The notes: generated by a model not told the origin, from the sequence alone. DNA of 64,000 nt from Alloyangia mangrovi (GCF_002300555.2 NZ_NTHN02000028.1:1-64000), one strand, 5' to 3'; positions 7,829-17,245 are shown, counted from the first letter of the stretch. A program made the numbers and translations.

Positions 7829-8917
7829 TCAGTCCAGCCGGGTTTCGGTTTCCGGGTCGAAGAGCACGATCTTCTCGGCCTTGACCCCGAAACGGGCCTT
7901 GGTCCCCACGGAAATCGCCAGAGGATCGAGCCGCGCCACCACGTCGGCGCCGCCGGCGGAGAAGACCACCAGGGTGTCCGGCCCGGTCGGCTCTACCATG
8001 TCCACGGTCAGCGGAACCGCGCCCGCGGTATCCATCGTGAAATGCTCGGGGCGGATGCCGACAAGCACCTCGCGGTCGCGGAAGCGGGCGGCGCTTTCGG
8101 GCGACAGCGGGACACCTGACACCAGCGCCTCGCCGTCGGAGGTCTCGAACGCCACCGTCACCGGGCCGTCGGAGGCCACCAGACGGCCGCGCAGGATGTT
8201 CATGGCCGGCGAGCCGACGAAGCGCGCTACATAGGTGTTGGCCGGGCGATCATAGACCTCCTGCGGGGTGCCGAAGTGCTGGACGATGCCGTCCTTCATC
8301 ACCGCGACCTTGGTGGCCAGCGTCATCGCCTCGATCTGGTCGTGGGTCACGTATACGATCGTCGCCCCGAGCCGCTGGTGCAGGCGCTTGATCTCGGTGC
8401 GCATGTCGACCCGCAGCTTCGCATCGAGGTTGGACAGGGGCTCGTCGAACAGGAACAGCTCTGGGTGCCGCACGATGGCGCGGCCCATGGCCACGCGCTG
8501 ACGCTGGCCGCCGGAGAGCTGGCTGGGCTTGCGGTCAAGCAGGCCGGTCATCTGCAGCATCTCCGCAGCCGCCTTGGTCGCCTTGGCCCGCTCCTCGGCC
8601 GAGATGCCGCGGATCTTCATGCCGAACTCGATGTTCTGGCGCACGGTCATGGTCGGGTAGAGCGCGTAGGACTGGAATACCATGGCGATGTCGCGGTCCT
8701 TGGGAGGCAGGTCGTTGACCACGCGGTTGCCGATCAGCACGTCGCCGCCGGTGATGTCCTCGAGGCCGGCGATGATGTTGAGCAGCGTGGACTTGCCGCA
8801 GCCGGACGGCCCCAGCAGAACGAGAAATTCGCCGTCCTCGATCGAGATGTTGACCTCTTTAAGCACCTCCATGGAGCCGTAGGACTTGCGGACGCGGTTG
8901 ATGTCGAGAGTTGCCAT
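7829..8917 (-). CDS. Carbohydrate ABC transporter ATP-binding protein (MalK/UgpC type)
   Basis: A 362-residue ATPase with Walker A GPSGCGKST, Q-loop VFQSYALYP, signature LSGGQRQRVAMGRA, Walker B LFLFDEPLSNLDAK, the switch His in VYVTHDQIEAMTLA, and a C-terminal TOBE/OB regulatory domain (VGIRPEHF near residue 290) typical of the CUT1 family. It energises the two permeases encoded immediately upstream. The start has a good SD (AAGGATAG), with four bases after the permease stop. Confidence 0.95.
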   Translation of the reverse strand: MATLDINRVRKSYGSMEVLKEVNISIEDGEFLVLLGPSGCGKSTLLNIIAGLEDITGGDVLIGNRVVNDLPPKDRDIAMVFQSYALYPTMTVRQNIEFGMKIRGISAEERAKATKAAAEMLQMTGLLDRKPSQLSGGQRQRVAMGRAIVRHPELFLFDEPLSNLDAKLRVDMRTEIKRLHQRLGATIVYVTHDQIEAMTLATKVAVMKDGIVQHFGTPQEVYDRPANTYVARFVGSPAMNILRGRLVASDGPVTVAFETSDGEALVSGVPLSPESAARFRDREVLVGIRPEHFTMDTAGAVPLTVDMVEPTGPDTLVVFSAGGADVVARLDPLAISVGTKARFGVKAEKIVLFDPETETRLD

Positions 8918-8921
8918 GAGA

Positions 8922-9794
8922 CTATCCTTTCACGGCGCCAGCGGTCAGCCCGCGGACGAAGTAGCGTCCGGCGGTGACGTAAACGAGAAGGGTTGGGATC
9001 GCCGCGATCATCGCCGAAGCCATATCGACGTTGTATTGCTTGCGGCCGGTGGTGACGTTGACGATGTTGTTCAGCGCCACGGTGATCGGGGAGTCGCTGC
9101 CAGAGGTGAAGGACACCCCGAACAGGAAGTCGTTCCAGACCTGGGTGAACTGCCAGATGCAGCTGACCACGATGATCGGCAACGCGGCGGGCAGCATGAT
9201 CGAAAAGAAGATGCGGAAGAACCCGGCCCCGTCGATCTGCGCCGCCTTGGTCAGCTCGTCGGGGATGGTGATGAAGTAGTTGCGGAAGAACAGGCTGGTG
9301 AAGCAGATGCCATAGAGCGTGTGAACCAGGATCAGCCCGGGAATGGTGCCCGACAGGCCCAGCTTTCCAAGCACCTGCGCCATCGGCAGGATCACCGCCT
9401 GGTAGGGCAGGAAGCAGCCGAACAGCATCATGCCGAAGACAAGGTTCGCCCCCCTGAAGCGCCACTTCGTCAGCACGTAGCCGTTCAGCGCCCCGAGCCC
9501 GGTCGACAGCAGCACGGCCGGCACGACCATCAGGATCGAATTGATGAAGTAGGGCTTCAGCCCGGTGCATTCGGTGCCGATGCAGGCACCCGACCACGCC
9601 TTGGACCAGGCCTCGAAAGTGACGGTCTGCGGCAGCCCGATGAAAGAGCCGCCATAGATCTCGTCCAGTGGCTTCAGCGAGGTGGTGATCATTACCCAGA
9701 GCGGGGTCAGGTAATAGAGCGCCAGCAGTGCCAGCACGCCGTAAATGAAGGTTTGGCCCATGGCTCTCTGCCGGGCAAGCGACTTAGTGGCCAT
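8922..9794 (-). CDS. Carbohydrate ABC transporter permease (MalG type)
   Basis: A 290-residue inner-membrane protein with six predicted transmembrane segments. The cytoplasmic EAA loop (LTKAAQIDGAGFFRIFFSI) couples it to the ATPase. The C-terminal motif RYFVRGLTAGAVKG is a hallmark of MalG-like CUT1 permeases. The short soluble insertion with CIGTECTG after the first helix is periplasmic. It overlaps the preceding permease gene by 11 bases. Confidence 0.92.
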   Translation of the reverse strand: MATKSLARQRAMGQTFIYGVLALLALYYLTPLWVMITTSLKPLDEIYGGSFIGLPQTVTFEAWSKAWSGACIGTECTGLKPYFINSILMVVPAVLLSTGLGALNGYVLTKWRFRGANLVFGMMLFGCFLPYQAVILPMAQVLGKLGLSGTIPGLILVHTLYGICFTSLFFRNYFITIPDELTKAAQIDGAGFFRIFFSIMLPAALPIIVVSCIWQFTQVWNDFLFGVSFTSGSDSPITVALNNIVNVTTGRKQYNVDMASAMIAAIPTLLVYVTAGRYFVRGLTAGAVKG

Positions 9795-10722
9795 GGGAAT
9801 CCTCGCGCAGTTCGGAATAGAGGTAGGGTACGATGATCGCCGCGACGGTCATCAGCATCATGATCGCGCTGGCCGCCCCGACGCCCATCTGGTTGCGCTG
9901 GAAGGTGTAGGCGAACATAAAGGTGGAGGGCATCTCGGTCGAGCCGCCGGGGCCGGTATTGGTCAGCGCGAGAACGAGATCGAAGCTCTTGATCGAGATG
10001 TAGGACAACAGAACGATCACGCTCAGGAACGCGGGGCGCAGCATCGGCACGATGATGCTGGCGTAGATGCGCGGCAGGGTGGCACCCTCGATCTGGGCCG
10101 CCTTGATGATCGAGCCGTCGATGCCGCGCAGGCCCGCGAGGAAGATCGCCATAGCAAAGCCGGTGGATTGCCAGACCGCCGCGATCACGATGCAGTAGAT
10201 GGCGAAATCGGGCCGGGTGATCCAGTCGAAGGCAAAGCTTTCCCATCCCCAGGATTGCACCAGTTTCTCGATCCCCAGGTCCGGGTTCAGCATCCATTTC
10301 CACGCGGTGCCGGTCACGATGAACGACAGCGCCATGGGATAGAGGTAGATCGTGCGCAGCACACCTTCGGCGCGGATATTCTGATCCAGTAGGATCGCCA
10401 TCAGCAGACCCAGCGCGATGGTGATCGCAAGGAATAGCGCGGTGAACAGGAAGAGATTGATGACGGCGGTATGCCAGCGCGGCGTGTTCCAGAGCCGGAC
10501 ATATTGCTCGAGGCCCACGAAATCGTAGCGCGGCAGCATCGAGGACGACGACATCGAGATCCACAACGTCCAGCCGATGAAGACGTAAACTCCGATCAGG
10601 ACGGCCATGAAACTCGGGGCCAGAACGATGCGCGGTAGCCAGTGCGCAAGCCGCACCGAAAGTGACGCGGATGGTCGGCGCGGCGCGACACCCGCGCTTG
10701 CCGGCTTGGAAATGTCTGACAT
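9784..10722 (-). CDS. Carbohydrate ABC transporter permease (MalF type)
   Basis: A 312-residue membrane protein, the first permease of the importer. The start at 10722 is preceded by AGGAGAGG, and a longer upstream reading lacks an RBS. Its N-terminal 30 residues are cytoplasmic and Ala/Pro-rich, followed by six transmembrane helices and the EAA loop IKAAQIEGATLPRIYASI. A strong hairpin separates it from the binding-protein gene. Confidence 0.92.
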   Translation of the reverse strand: MSDISKPASAGVAPRRPSASLSVRLAHWLPRIVLAPSFMAVLIGVYVFIGWTLWISMSSSSMLPRYDFVGLEQYVRLWNTPRWHTAVINLFLFTALFLAITIALGLLMAILLDQNIRAEGVLRTIYLYPMALSFIVTGTAWKWMLNPDLGIEKLVQSWGWESFAFDWITRPDFAIYCIVIAAVWQSTGFAMAIFLAGLRGIDGSIIKAAQIEGATLPRIYASIIVPMLRPAFLSVIVLLSYISIKSFDLVLALTNTGPGGSTEMPSTFMFAYTFQRNQMGVGAASAIMMLMTVAAIIVPYLYSELREDSHGH

Positions 10723-10750
10723 GACCTCTCCTTTCTTCAGGGACGTTGGA

Positions 10751-10783
10751 GGCCGGAGCGCGCCGGGGCGCCGCGCTCCGGCC
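10751..10783 (-). terminator. Hairpin between binding-protein and permease genes (attenuator/mRNA processing stem)
   Basis: Perfect 11-bp inverted repeat: GGCCGGAGCGC at 10751-10761 and its complement at 10773-10783, with an 11-base loop. It sits between the solute-binding-protein stop and the first permease start, with no U-run. That is the usual position of a stem that protects the abundant binding-protein mRNA or partly terminates transcription. Confidence 0.75.
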
Positions 10784-10790
10784 TGAGGGA

Positions 10791-12041
10791 TCACATCGCG
10801 TTGGCGATGCCGCTGGCCAGCATCTCGACCGCCTGCTGCGAGGTCATGTCGGTGACGAAGAACTGTCCGACGACATCGCCGAAGACGCCGGCGAATTGCG
10901 GCTGGCTGGCGAAGCCATGGGTCAGCGCCCCCAGCATCGCACCGCTTTCCACGGCCGCCGCGCGGTCCTCGAACCCCTTGATCGCGCAGGCGTCGAAGCC
11001 GTCGACGGACACGTCAGAGCGTGCCGGGATCGACCCTTTGATCATGTTGAACTCGCGTTGCACCTGCGGGTCCATGGTCGCCATCGCCAGCGCATCCTGT
11101 GCCGCGGTGGTTGCGGCATCGCTGGTTTTGAAGGCGCCGAAGCTGTCGATCAGGAACAGGAAGCTCGGTGTCTCGCTGGGGGTCGCAAAGCAGAGGAAGT
11201 CCTCGCCTTCGGTCAGCCCCTGGGCCAAGAATTCGCCCTTGGCCCAGTCGCCATGCACCTGCATCGCCGCCTCGCCCGAGGCGACCATGCCGGTTGCCAC
11301 CGCCCAGTCCCGACCGACGAAGCCGTCATCGACCAGTCCGCGCACCTGGCGCAGGGTGTCGAAAACATCGATCATCTCTGGGCCGGACAGCGCCTCAGGG
11401 TCGAGCTCGACCACCGACCGTCGGTAGAAGTCTGGGCCGTGCAGGTCGGCGACCAGGGCGTCAAAGATCAGCTGGATCTGCCAGGCCTCGTCACCGGTGG
11501 CCAGCGGCACGATGCCCGCCTCCTTCAGCACCGGGCCCATCGCGATCAGCTCGTCCCAGGTTCCGGGCACCGTCAGACCGTGTTCGTCAAAGACCTTCTT
11601 GTTCGCCCAGACCCAGTTCTGGCGGTGCATGTTGATCGGCATCGCGAAGAAGGCGCCATCCTTGGTCACGAAATCGCGCACCTGCGGGGCGATGGCGTCA
11701 AACCAGCCCTCGGCAGTCGCCACGTCGGCAAAGTCGCGCACGACGCCCTCAGCAAACCAGTTCTGGCCCTCGTAGCCGAGGAACTGCATCGCGCCTGGCG
11801 GATTGCCAGAGGCCAGCCGGGTGCGCAGAGCCTGCGTGGCGTTGGCGCCGGACATGCCGCCCACGGCGCTGTCTTCCCAGCCGAATCCCTCGGCAGCCAG
11901 CTTTTCCCGCACGACGTTCAGCGCGGCCACTTCACTTTCGGACACCCAGTGGTGCAGCACCTCGATGGTGCCCTTGTCCTGGGCCATCGCCGGCACCGGC
12001 AGCGCCAGCACGCTGGCAAACAGAGCAGATTTGAGTTTCAT
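10791..12041 (-). CDS. Extracellular sugar-binding protein of the CUT1 ABC importer
   Basis: 416 residues with a classical signal peptide (MKLKSALFASVLALPVPAMA, cleaved before QDKG) and a family-1 solute-binding fold: EVLHHWVSESEVAALNVV, PGAMQFLGYEGQNWFAEG and MPINMHRQNWVWANKKVFDE. The last of these is typical of bacterial sugar binders, with an aromatic ligand platform. Periplasmic. It is encoded before the two permeases and the ATPase, so all four form one importer. Confidence 0.92.
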   Translation of the reverse strand: MKLKSALFASVLALPVPAMAQDKGTIEVLHHWVSESEVAALNVVREKLAAEGFGWEDSAVGGMSGANATQALRTRLASGNPPGAMQFLGYEGQNWFAEGVVRDFADVATAEGWFDAIAPQVRDFVTKDGAFFAMPINMHRQNWVWANKKVFDEHGLTVPGTWDELIAMGPVLKEAGIVPLATGDEAWQIQLIFDALVADLHGPDFYRRSVVELDPEALSGPEMIDVFDTLRQVRGLVDDGFVGRDWAVATGMVASGEAAMQVHGDWAKGEFLAQGLTEGEDFLCFATPSETPSFLFLIDSFGAFKTSDAATTAAQDALAMATMDPQVQREFNMIKGSIPARSDVSVDGFDACAIKGFEDRAAAVESGAMLGALTHGFASQPQFAGVFGDVVGQFFVTDMTSQQAVEMLASGIANAM

Positions 12042-12123
12042 GTGATGTTCCCTGTCGTTTGATCTTGGTTTTCGGATGTGGCCCGGTTGGGGTTGCGTCG
12101 GGCCACGGCACGCAGGACCGGGT

Positions 12124-13443
12124 TCAATCCGCCAAGGCGGCCGCCCCGTATTCAAGGTTGCGGCGGCCGTAGCGGCGCACGCGGACGTTGGCCTGCTCGG
12201 CATGGCCGACGAAGCCCTCGAGGTGGCACAGGCGCGAGCCGTAGGCGCCGATCAACGCACTGGCCTCATCGGTAAGCACGCGCTGATAGGTGCAGGTCTT
12301 CAGGAACTTGCCGACCCACAGCCCGCCGGTGTAGCGCGCTGCGCGCATGGTCGGCAGCGTGTGGTTGGTGCCGATCACCTTGTCGCCGAAGGCCACGTTG
12401 GTGCGCGGGCCAAGGAACAGCGCGCCGTAGTTGCGCATGTTCTCTAGGAACCAGTCGTCGCGGTCCGTCATGATCTGAACGTGCTCGCTGGCGATCTCGT
12501 CCGCCTTTGCCAGCATCTCGTCGTAGCTGTCGCAGACGATGACCTCGCCATGGGTCTCCCAACTGGCGCGGGCGGTTTCCGCCGTTGGCAGCCGCTCCAG
12601 CAGGCGCTCAATCTCTGCAATCGTCTGACGTGCCAACGTCTCCGAGTTGGTCAGCAAAACGCAGGGGCTGTTGTAACCATGCTCCGCCTGCCCAAGTAGG
12701 TCGGTTGCGCACAGCTCGGCGTCGGCGGCGGTCTCGTCGGCGACTACCAGCGTCTCGGTCGGCCCGGCAAACAAATCGATGCCGATGCGCCCGTAGAGTT
12801 GACGCTTGGCTTCCGCGACAAAGGCGTTTCCGGGGCCGACGATCATGTCGACGGGGGCAATTGTTTCGGTTCCAAGCGCCATGGCCCCGATCGCCTGGAT
12901 GCCGCCCAGGACGTGGATCTCATGCGCGCCGCCAAGCTTCATGGCCGCGATGACAGCGGCATTGGGCTCGCCTTTGAACGGCGGGGTGCAGGCGACGATG
13001 CGCGGCACCCCGGCGACCTTTGCCGTGGCCACCGACATATGTGCGCTGGCGACCATTGGGAAGCGGCCGCCCGGGACGTAGCAGCCGACCGATTGCACGG
13101 GGATGTTGCGATGGCCCAGCACGACGCCCGGCAAGGTTTCCACCTCGATATCGGTCATCGAGGCCCGCTGCGCGCGGGCGAAATTGGTGACCTGATCATG
13201 GGCAAACCGGATGTCGGCCATGTCGCGGTCGGACACGCGCTGGGTGATCGCCTCAATCTCGCTGTCGCTCAGCCGGAACGAGGCCGGCGCATAGCCGTCG
13301 AACTTCTCGCTCAGCGCGCGGACGGCGGCGTCCCCGCCGGTCTGGATCTCTGCGAGGGTGGTTTCCACGACCGCGCGGGTGCGGGCATCGGCATCCGCCA
13401 CGGCCTCTGCCGACTGGCCCCGCTTGAGGTACTGGATTGCCAT
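12124..13443 (-). CDS. Histidinol dehydrogenase-family alcohol dehydrogenase
   Basis: 439 residues of the HisD fold: [19 protein letters not shown], the [18 protein letters not shown] cofactor-site segment, [13 protein letters not shown], and [13 protein letters not shown] with the zinc-binding Gln/His pair. Later Asp/His residues lie near TNHTLPT. Several Rhodobacteraceae HisD paralogues, such as sulfopropanediol dehydrogenase HpsN, oxidise small diols or sulfonates rather than histidinol, and this one sits among sugar-uptake genes, not his genes. The natural substrate is therefore an NAD-dependent alcohol or diol oxidation of unknown identity. The start at 13443 has AGGAG nine bases upstream; the ATG at 13452 abuts the SD and is unlikely. 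Confidence 0.8.
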   Translation of the reverse strand: MAIQYLKRGQSAEAVADADARTRAVVETTLAEIQTGGDAAVRALSEKFDGYAPASFRLSDSEIEAITQRVSDRDMADIRFAHDQVTNFARAQRASMTDIEVETLPGVVLGHRNIPVQSVGCYVPGGRFPMVASAHMSVATAKVAGVPRIVACTPPFKGEPNAAVIAAMKLGGAHEIHVLGGIQAIGAMALGTETIAPVDMIVGPGNAFVAEAKRQLYGRIGIDLFAGPTETLVVADETAADAELCATDLLGQAEHGYNSPCVLLTNSETLARQTIAEIERLLERLPTAETARASWETHGEVIVCDSYDEMLAKADEIASEHVQIMTDRDDWFLENMRNYGALFLGPRTNVAFGDKVIGTNHTLPTMRAARYTGGLWVGKFLKTCTYQRVLTDEASALIGAYGSRLCHLEGFVGHAEQANVRVRRYGRRNLEYGAAALAD

Positions 13444-13590
13444 GGTGTTCATCTCCTGTGAGGTCGCGTGGTGCCGATCGGGGGCGTGTCCGCCGGAGGC
13501 ATCGGCGCAAAAGTCAGGCTGCAGCCGAAGGTGATACGGCCGTGCAGGGCGGGGCGTGATCTCACGCCTCTGGGGTTCGGGGTTTCGGGG

Positions 13591-13626
13591 CCCCTGCCGC
13601 TAGGGGAGGGTCAGTAGCGGCAGGGG
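13591..13626 (-). terminator. Strong hairpin between TPP-enzyme and HisD-like genes
   Basis: Perfect 12-bp inverted repeat (CCCCTGCCGCTA at 13591-13602, complement at 13615-13626) with a 12-base loop, lying 16 bases beyond the TPP-enzyme stop. No U-run follows on the transcribed strand, so it may be a processing or attenuation stem within the operon rather than an absolute terminator. Confidence 0.65.
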
Positions 13627-13642
13627 TCAGGCCGACGCGCGA

Positions 13643-15445
13643 TCAGAGATGCTGCTCGAGCGCGGCCATGGCGGCGTAATCCGCCTGTTCCTTTTCGTAG
13701 TAGGCGGGCGACGGGAAATCCCACCAGCCGGTCGCGAAGGGGCCGGCCGCATCGCGCGACACGATCACCTCGACCAGCGCCGGACCGCCGCAGGTCAGCG
13801 CGGCCTCGAGGCTGCTTTCCAAGTCTTCGTCCTTTTCGACCTTCCAGGCCTGCAGTCCGAAGGCCCGGGCGCTGGCCGCGATGTCCGCCGAATAGGGCTC
13901 GCCGTTTCCGGAATGATGGTTGAACTCGGAGGCCACATGCCGGCCCATGAACTTGCGCTGGCCGCCGCGGATCGACATGTAGCCCTGGTTGTTCAGCACC
14001 AGGAACACCACGTTGATGCCGTTCATCACCGCCGTGCCCATTTCCGGCAGCGACATCATGAAATCCCCGTCACCGACGATGGCCACGACCTGCTTTTCCG
14101 GTTTGGCGAGCTTCGCACCCATGGCCGCGGGCACGGCCCAGCCCATCGGTGAATAGGAGCCAGACGTCAGGTGCGTGCGGGGCTCGTAGACTGGGAAGCT
14201 CTGCTTGACCGAACCTTGCGTGTTGCCCGACCCCACCACCACGATCCCGTCGCGATCAAGAACCTTGCGCAGTGCCATCAGCGGGCGTTGCGAGGTGAAG
14301 GGCGTCTCGCGGCTGGTCTCGCGCGGCTCCACCTGGGCCCGCCACTTGGCCTTGGCCTCGGCCACGTCGGTGTGGAAGCCCTGCCGCGCCTCGAGCATCG
14401 CCGCCGAATCCGCGTCGCTGATGAGCTCCAGCATTGCCTGTAGCGCAATCTTCGCGTCCGACACGATGCCCACCTCGGTCGGGTAGGTCTTGCCGATTTC
14501 GCGCGGGTCGAGGTCGATGTGGATCAGCTTTCCGGGCGGGAAGGAGAAGGACACGCCCTTGGCATAGGAAGAAGCCGACCAGTCGGTAAAGCGGCAACCG
14601 ACAGAGATTACCACATCGGCAGAGGCGGTGATGGCGTTGCCGCAGGTAGTGCCGGTCTGGCCCACAGCGCCGATGAAGCCGTCGTGGTCCTCGGGGATCG
14701 CGCCCTTGCCGTTCCAAGTGATCGACACTGCAGCACCCAGTCGCTCGGCCAGCTTGACCAACTCGGCCGAGGCATTTGCTGTGATCGCTCCGCCGCCCGC
14801 CACGATGACGGGGCGCTCCGCCATCTTCAGCAGATCCACCGCTGCACGGATGGCCCGCGGATCGGGATGGGCGAGCCCGATGGGCAGACGCTTGTCCAGC
14901 GGGTGGATGGTGACATCCGCCTCCTCGACCTGAACGTCCATCGGCACTTCGACATGCACCGGGCCGGGGCGGCCGGTCATCATCTCGTTGAAGGCGCGAT
15001 GCATGATCGACGGCAGCACCTTGACCGAATTGGCCTGCCAGGCGCGCTTGGTCACCTGTTCGGTGATCCGGCCAAAGGCGTTGTCCTGCTGGCGCTCGAG
15101 CTCCTGCATGGTGCCGTGGCCCTGCATGTAGGTCTGCGGCGAGCCGGACACGTAGAATACCGAGGTGGAATCCACATAGGCGGTCGCCAGGCCGATCACG
15201 GTATTGGCCGCGCCCGGCCCCACCGAGGTCGAGCAGGCCATCGGTTTGCCGCTGGCGCGGAAGTAGCCGTCCGCCATGTGTACGGCGCTTTGCTCGTGCA
15301 TCACCTGGATGAAGGGAATGTTGCTTTCCTCTTGCAGGAACGCATCGAAAAGCGCCCAGATCCCGTGACCCGGCACACCGGCGACATACTCTACCCCATA
15401 GTCCTTGAGCGCCCTTGCGACGACTTCTCCACCGGTCAACTTCAT
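13643..15445 (-). CDS. Thiamine-pyrophosphate-dependent enzyme, acetolactate synthase-like
   Basis: A 600-residue three-domain TPP enzyme. The N-terminal PYR domain has the catalytic Glu in VMHEQSAVHMADGYFRASG. The central domain contains NGKGAIPEDHDGFIGAVGQTG. The C-terminal PP domain carries the TPP/metal motif GDGDFMMSLPEMGT through to NNQGY. It belongs to the acetolactate synthase/glyoxylate carboligase/sulfoacetaldehyde acetyltransferase superfamily, but subfamily residues do not identify a known substrate. It is the first gene of the nine-gene minus-strand unit, behind an operator shared with the XRE regulator. Start chosen at 15445 (AGGG SD). Confidence 0.85.
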   Translation of the reverse strand: MKLTGGEVVARALKDYGVEYVAGVPGHGIWALFDAFLQEESNIPFIQVMHEQSAVHMADGYFRASGKPMACSTSVGPGAANTVIGLATAYVDSTSVFYVSGSPQTYMQGHGTMQELERQQDNAFGRITEQVTKRAWQANSVKVLPSIMHRAFNEMMTGRPGPVHVEVPMDVQVEEADVTIHPLDKRLPIGLAHPDPRAIRAAVDLLKMAERPVIVAGGGAITANASAELVKLAERLGAAVSITWNGKGAIPEDHDGFIGAVGQTGTTCGNAITASADVVISVGCRFTDWSASSYAKGVSFSFPPGKLIHIDLDPREIGKTYPTEVGIVSDAKIALQAMLELISDADSAAMLEARQGFHTDVAEAKAKWRAQVEPRETSRETPFTSQRPLMALRKVLDRDGIVVVGSGNTQGSVKQSFPVYEPRTHLTSGSYSPMGWAVPAAMGAKLAKPEKQVVAIVGDGDFMMSLPEMGTAVMNGINVVFLVLNNQGYMSIRGGQRKFMGRHVASEFNHHSGNGEPYSADIAASARAFGLQAWKVEKDEDLESSLEAALTCGGPALVEVIVSRDAAGPFATGWWDFPSPAYYEKEQADYAAMAALEQHL

Positions 15446-15567
15446 GATTTTTTCCCTGTATCGATTGCGCTTGGCCGGGATCGGCGCGGCAGTTCCGACC
15501 AATCCGACATTGCCGGGAAAGGTCACAAAACAGCGCTTGCAAAACAATTTCGCATGGGTCAAAAATC

Positions 15568-15584
15568 TGACGCAAACTGACGCA
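15568..15584. promoter_or_regulatory. Predicted XRE-regulator operator 1 (direct TGACGCA repeats)
   Basis: Two TGACGCA units start at 15568 and 15578, exactly 10 bp apart, in the divergent gap between the TPP-enzyme start and the XRE start. Read on the other strand the block is TGCGTCAGTTTGCGTCAGA, nearly identical to the site after the XRE gene. Its position allows control of both divergent transcripts. Confidence 0.75.
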
Positions 15585-15611
15585 CTGCCTTGCGCCAGAG
15601 AAAGAAGCTTC

Positions 15612-16445
15612 GTGACACAGCCTGATCAAACAGACCCACGACTCGTCGCATTTTCAGAGAATTTGCGGCAGCTCTGCGAGCAGCAGGGGTCGATTTCGCA
15701 GATCTGCCGCAAGATCGGAATCAACCGCCAGCAGTTCAACAAGTACCTCGCGGGCAAGCACCTGCCCTCTACTGCCAACATCCGCGCGATCTCGAACCAC
15801 TTCGGCCTCGCGCCCGAGGTCATGTTCGAGGCACCCGAGGATTTCCGGGCCCTGATCGACGGCGATTTCCTCGAGACATTCAACCGGCTGCGCCGCATGC
15901 CCGAGGTCGGCACCTTCCTGTCGACCGCCATGGCGGTGCCCGACACGCTGCGTGACCAGATCGTGGGTGTCTATGACCGCTACCATTTCTCGTCGATCTA
16001 TCCGCGCCGCATCCTGCGGGCCAGCATGTGCATCTACCCCGGCGCCGACGTTCTGCAGCACGTCTATGTCGAGAGGTTCCCCAACCCCGACGATCGCAGC
16101 CGGACGGCCTATCGGTTCAAGTACCACGGCTTCGTCTTTCCGATCCAAGGGCGGATCTTCACCATGGATTTCGAAACCAACCAACGCAACGAGATGACCT
16201 TCGGCATCTATTCGCAGATCCAGCGGAACACCAAATCCCTCATGCTCGGGATCACCTCGGGGATCGCCGCGAACATGTACCGCCAGCCCTTTTCCACGCG
16301 GCAGGCGTTGCATTACCGCAGACCTGGACTGCTCAAGCGAAGTGACCTCAGCCGGACTTCGGCATTGGACTTCAACGACCCCAGCATTCCCGCGGAAGTG
16401 CGCGACTACCTTGGCACCGAGCCCGACATGATCATGCCGGTCTGA
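15612..16445 (+). CDS. XRE-family transcriptional regulator with C-terminal effector domain
   Basis: 277 residues from a GTG preceded by a purine-rich stretch. Residues 10-65 form an XRE helix-turn-helix (LRQLCEQQGSISQICRKIG, then NRQQFNKYLAGKHLP and TANIRAISNHFG). The remaining 200 residues (VYDRYHFSSIYPRRILRA, YRFKYHGFVFPIQGRIF) form a conserved effector region seen in alphaproteobacterial XRE proteins but of unknown ligand. Divergent from the TPP/HisD/ABC operon and upstream of cupin and lyase genes, it probably controls both, because the same phased repeat lies at each start. Longer upstream readings would overlap the operator and are rejected. Confidence 0.82.
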   Translation: MTQPDQTDPRLVAFSENLRQLCEQQGSISQICRKIGINRQQFNKYLAGKHLPSTANIRAISNHFGLAPEVMFEAPEDFRALIDGDFLETFNRLRRMPEVGTFLSTAMAVPDTLRDQIVGVYDRYHFSSIYPRRILRASMCIYPGADVLQHVYVERFPNPDDRSRTAYRFKYHGFVFPIQGRIFTMDFETNQRNEMTFGIYSQIQRNTKSLMLGITSGIAANMYRQPFSTRQALHYRRPGLLKRSDLSRTSALDFNDPSIPAEVRDYLGTEPDMIMPV

Positions 16446-16479
16446 CGCGATTTGCGTCAGTCTGCGTCAGAATTCGTCA
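16443..16479. promoter_or_regulatory. Predicted XRE-regulator operator 2 (three phased repeats)
   Basis: Starting at the stop codon of the XRE gene, TGACGC is followed by TGCGTCA at 16453, TGCGTCA at 16463 and TTCGTCA at 16473. All units are spaced 10 bp, and the first pair forms an inverted repeat. It lies about 70 bases upstream of the next gene, a suitable position to control a separate promoter for the cupin-like and AspA-like genes. Confidence 0.75.
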
Positions 16480-16547
16480 CGGCGCGAAATGGTCTAGACG
16501 CCTCTGCGCGTGTTGATTTGGGTGCAAATCACCAGCGGAGATCCCCA

Positions 16548-17243
16548 ATGCCCAACCTTTCGCGCCAGTTGGCCTTTGCCGACGACTTCATCCACGCCGA
16601 GCTCGTCGAAGATGCGCGCGACCTTGTCGTGCAGGATGCCATTGCCATCAACCTGTCACCGCGCCCGATGGTGACCGGATCGGATCACCCCGCCATCGTA
16701 CCGGCTTGGAAATCGACCTGGCTGCGCGGCGGCACGATCAGGGCGGCCGAGCGCGTCGCGCTCATCAAGGTCCGGCGCAAGACCAACCTCGGCGGTGCCG
16801 GTCTGCGCGGCTGGGACTGGCTGGGCAACCGCATCCGCAGCTTTCCGCGCGACACCCCGCTCTATATCTCGCCTTTCGATCATGTCGGCGAGGTCGTCAC
16901 CGACCCTTTCGTCTTCACCAATGAGCGCGCCGCACCGCAAGTCGAACAGGCGTTCGATCTGCGGCTGAATCTCTGGTGGTCGCCCGGCGACACGGATTGC
17001 TTCATCCACACCGAACACCCGTTCCTGGAAATCCACACGCAGATCCACGGCACCGGCCGGATGCAGAAGTTCCACGAGAACGACGAGGCCACCGTCTACG
17101 AGGACATCCCCATGAGCCCTGGTGCCACCCATGATCCCTTCTGCCGGGTCACGGGGGACAACCAGTGGACCTACCCCTGGCATCGCTACTACGCAGACAG
17201 CGACTGTGTCTGGCTGGCGATCGAACTTCACCCCAAGGGCTGA
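16548..17243 (+). CDS. Cupin-like hypothetical protein
   Basis: 231 residues. The C-terminal half has alternating hydrophobic/His/Glu strands (FIHTEHPFLEIHTQIHG, MQKFHENDEATVYEDIPMSPGATHDPF) suggestive of a double-stranded beta-helix with a histidine-rich pocket. The first half lacks known motifs. I do not recognise a characterised family. An enzyme or sensor of a sugar acid is possible. It ends three bases before the AspA-like gene, so the two are co-transcribed, and the start follows a CGGAG SD. Confidence 0.55.
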   Translation: MPNLSRQLAFADDFIHAELVEDARDLVVQDAIAINLSPRPMVTGSDHPAIVPAWKSTWLRGGTIRAAERVALIKVRRKTNLGGAGLRGWDWLGNRIRSFPRDTPLYISPFDHVGEVVTDPFVFTNERAAPQVEQAFDLRLNLWWSPGDTDCFIHTEHPFLEIHTQIHGTGRMQKFHENDEATVYEDIPMSPGATHDPFCRVTGDNQWTYPWHRYYADSDCVWLAIELHPKG

Positions 17244-17245
17244 GC

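Noticed and set aside
12124-13443. Calling the HisD-like gene true histidine-biosynthesis hisD or hpsN
   Set aside because: No his genes or sulfonate genes are adjacent, and visible motifs do not separate the subfamilies, so only the family is named.
14519-15580. Long plus-strand ORF of about 350 codons antisense to the TPP-enzyme gene
   Set aside because: Shadow frame of a GC-rich gene: no RBS, no recognisable motif, and arginine/glycine-rich composition. Similar long antisense frames throughout the window were dropped for the same reason.
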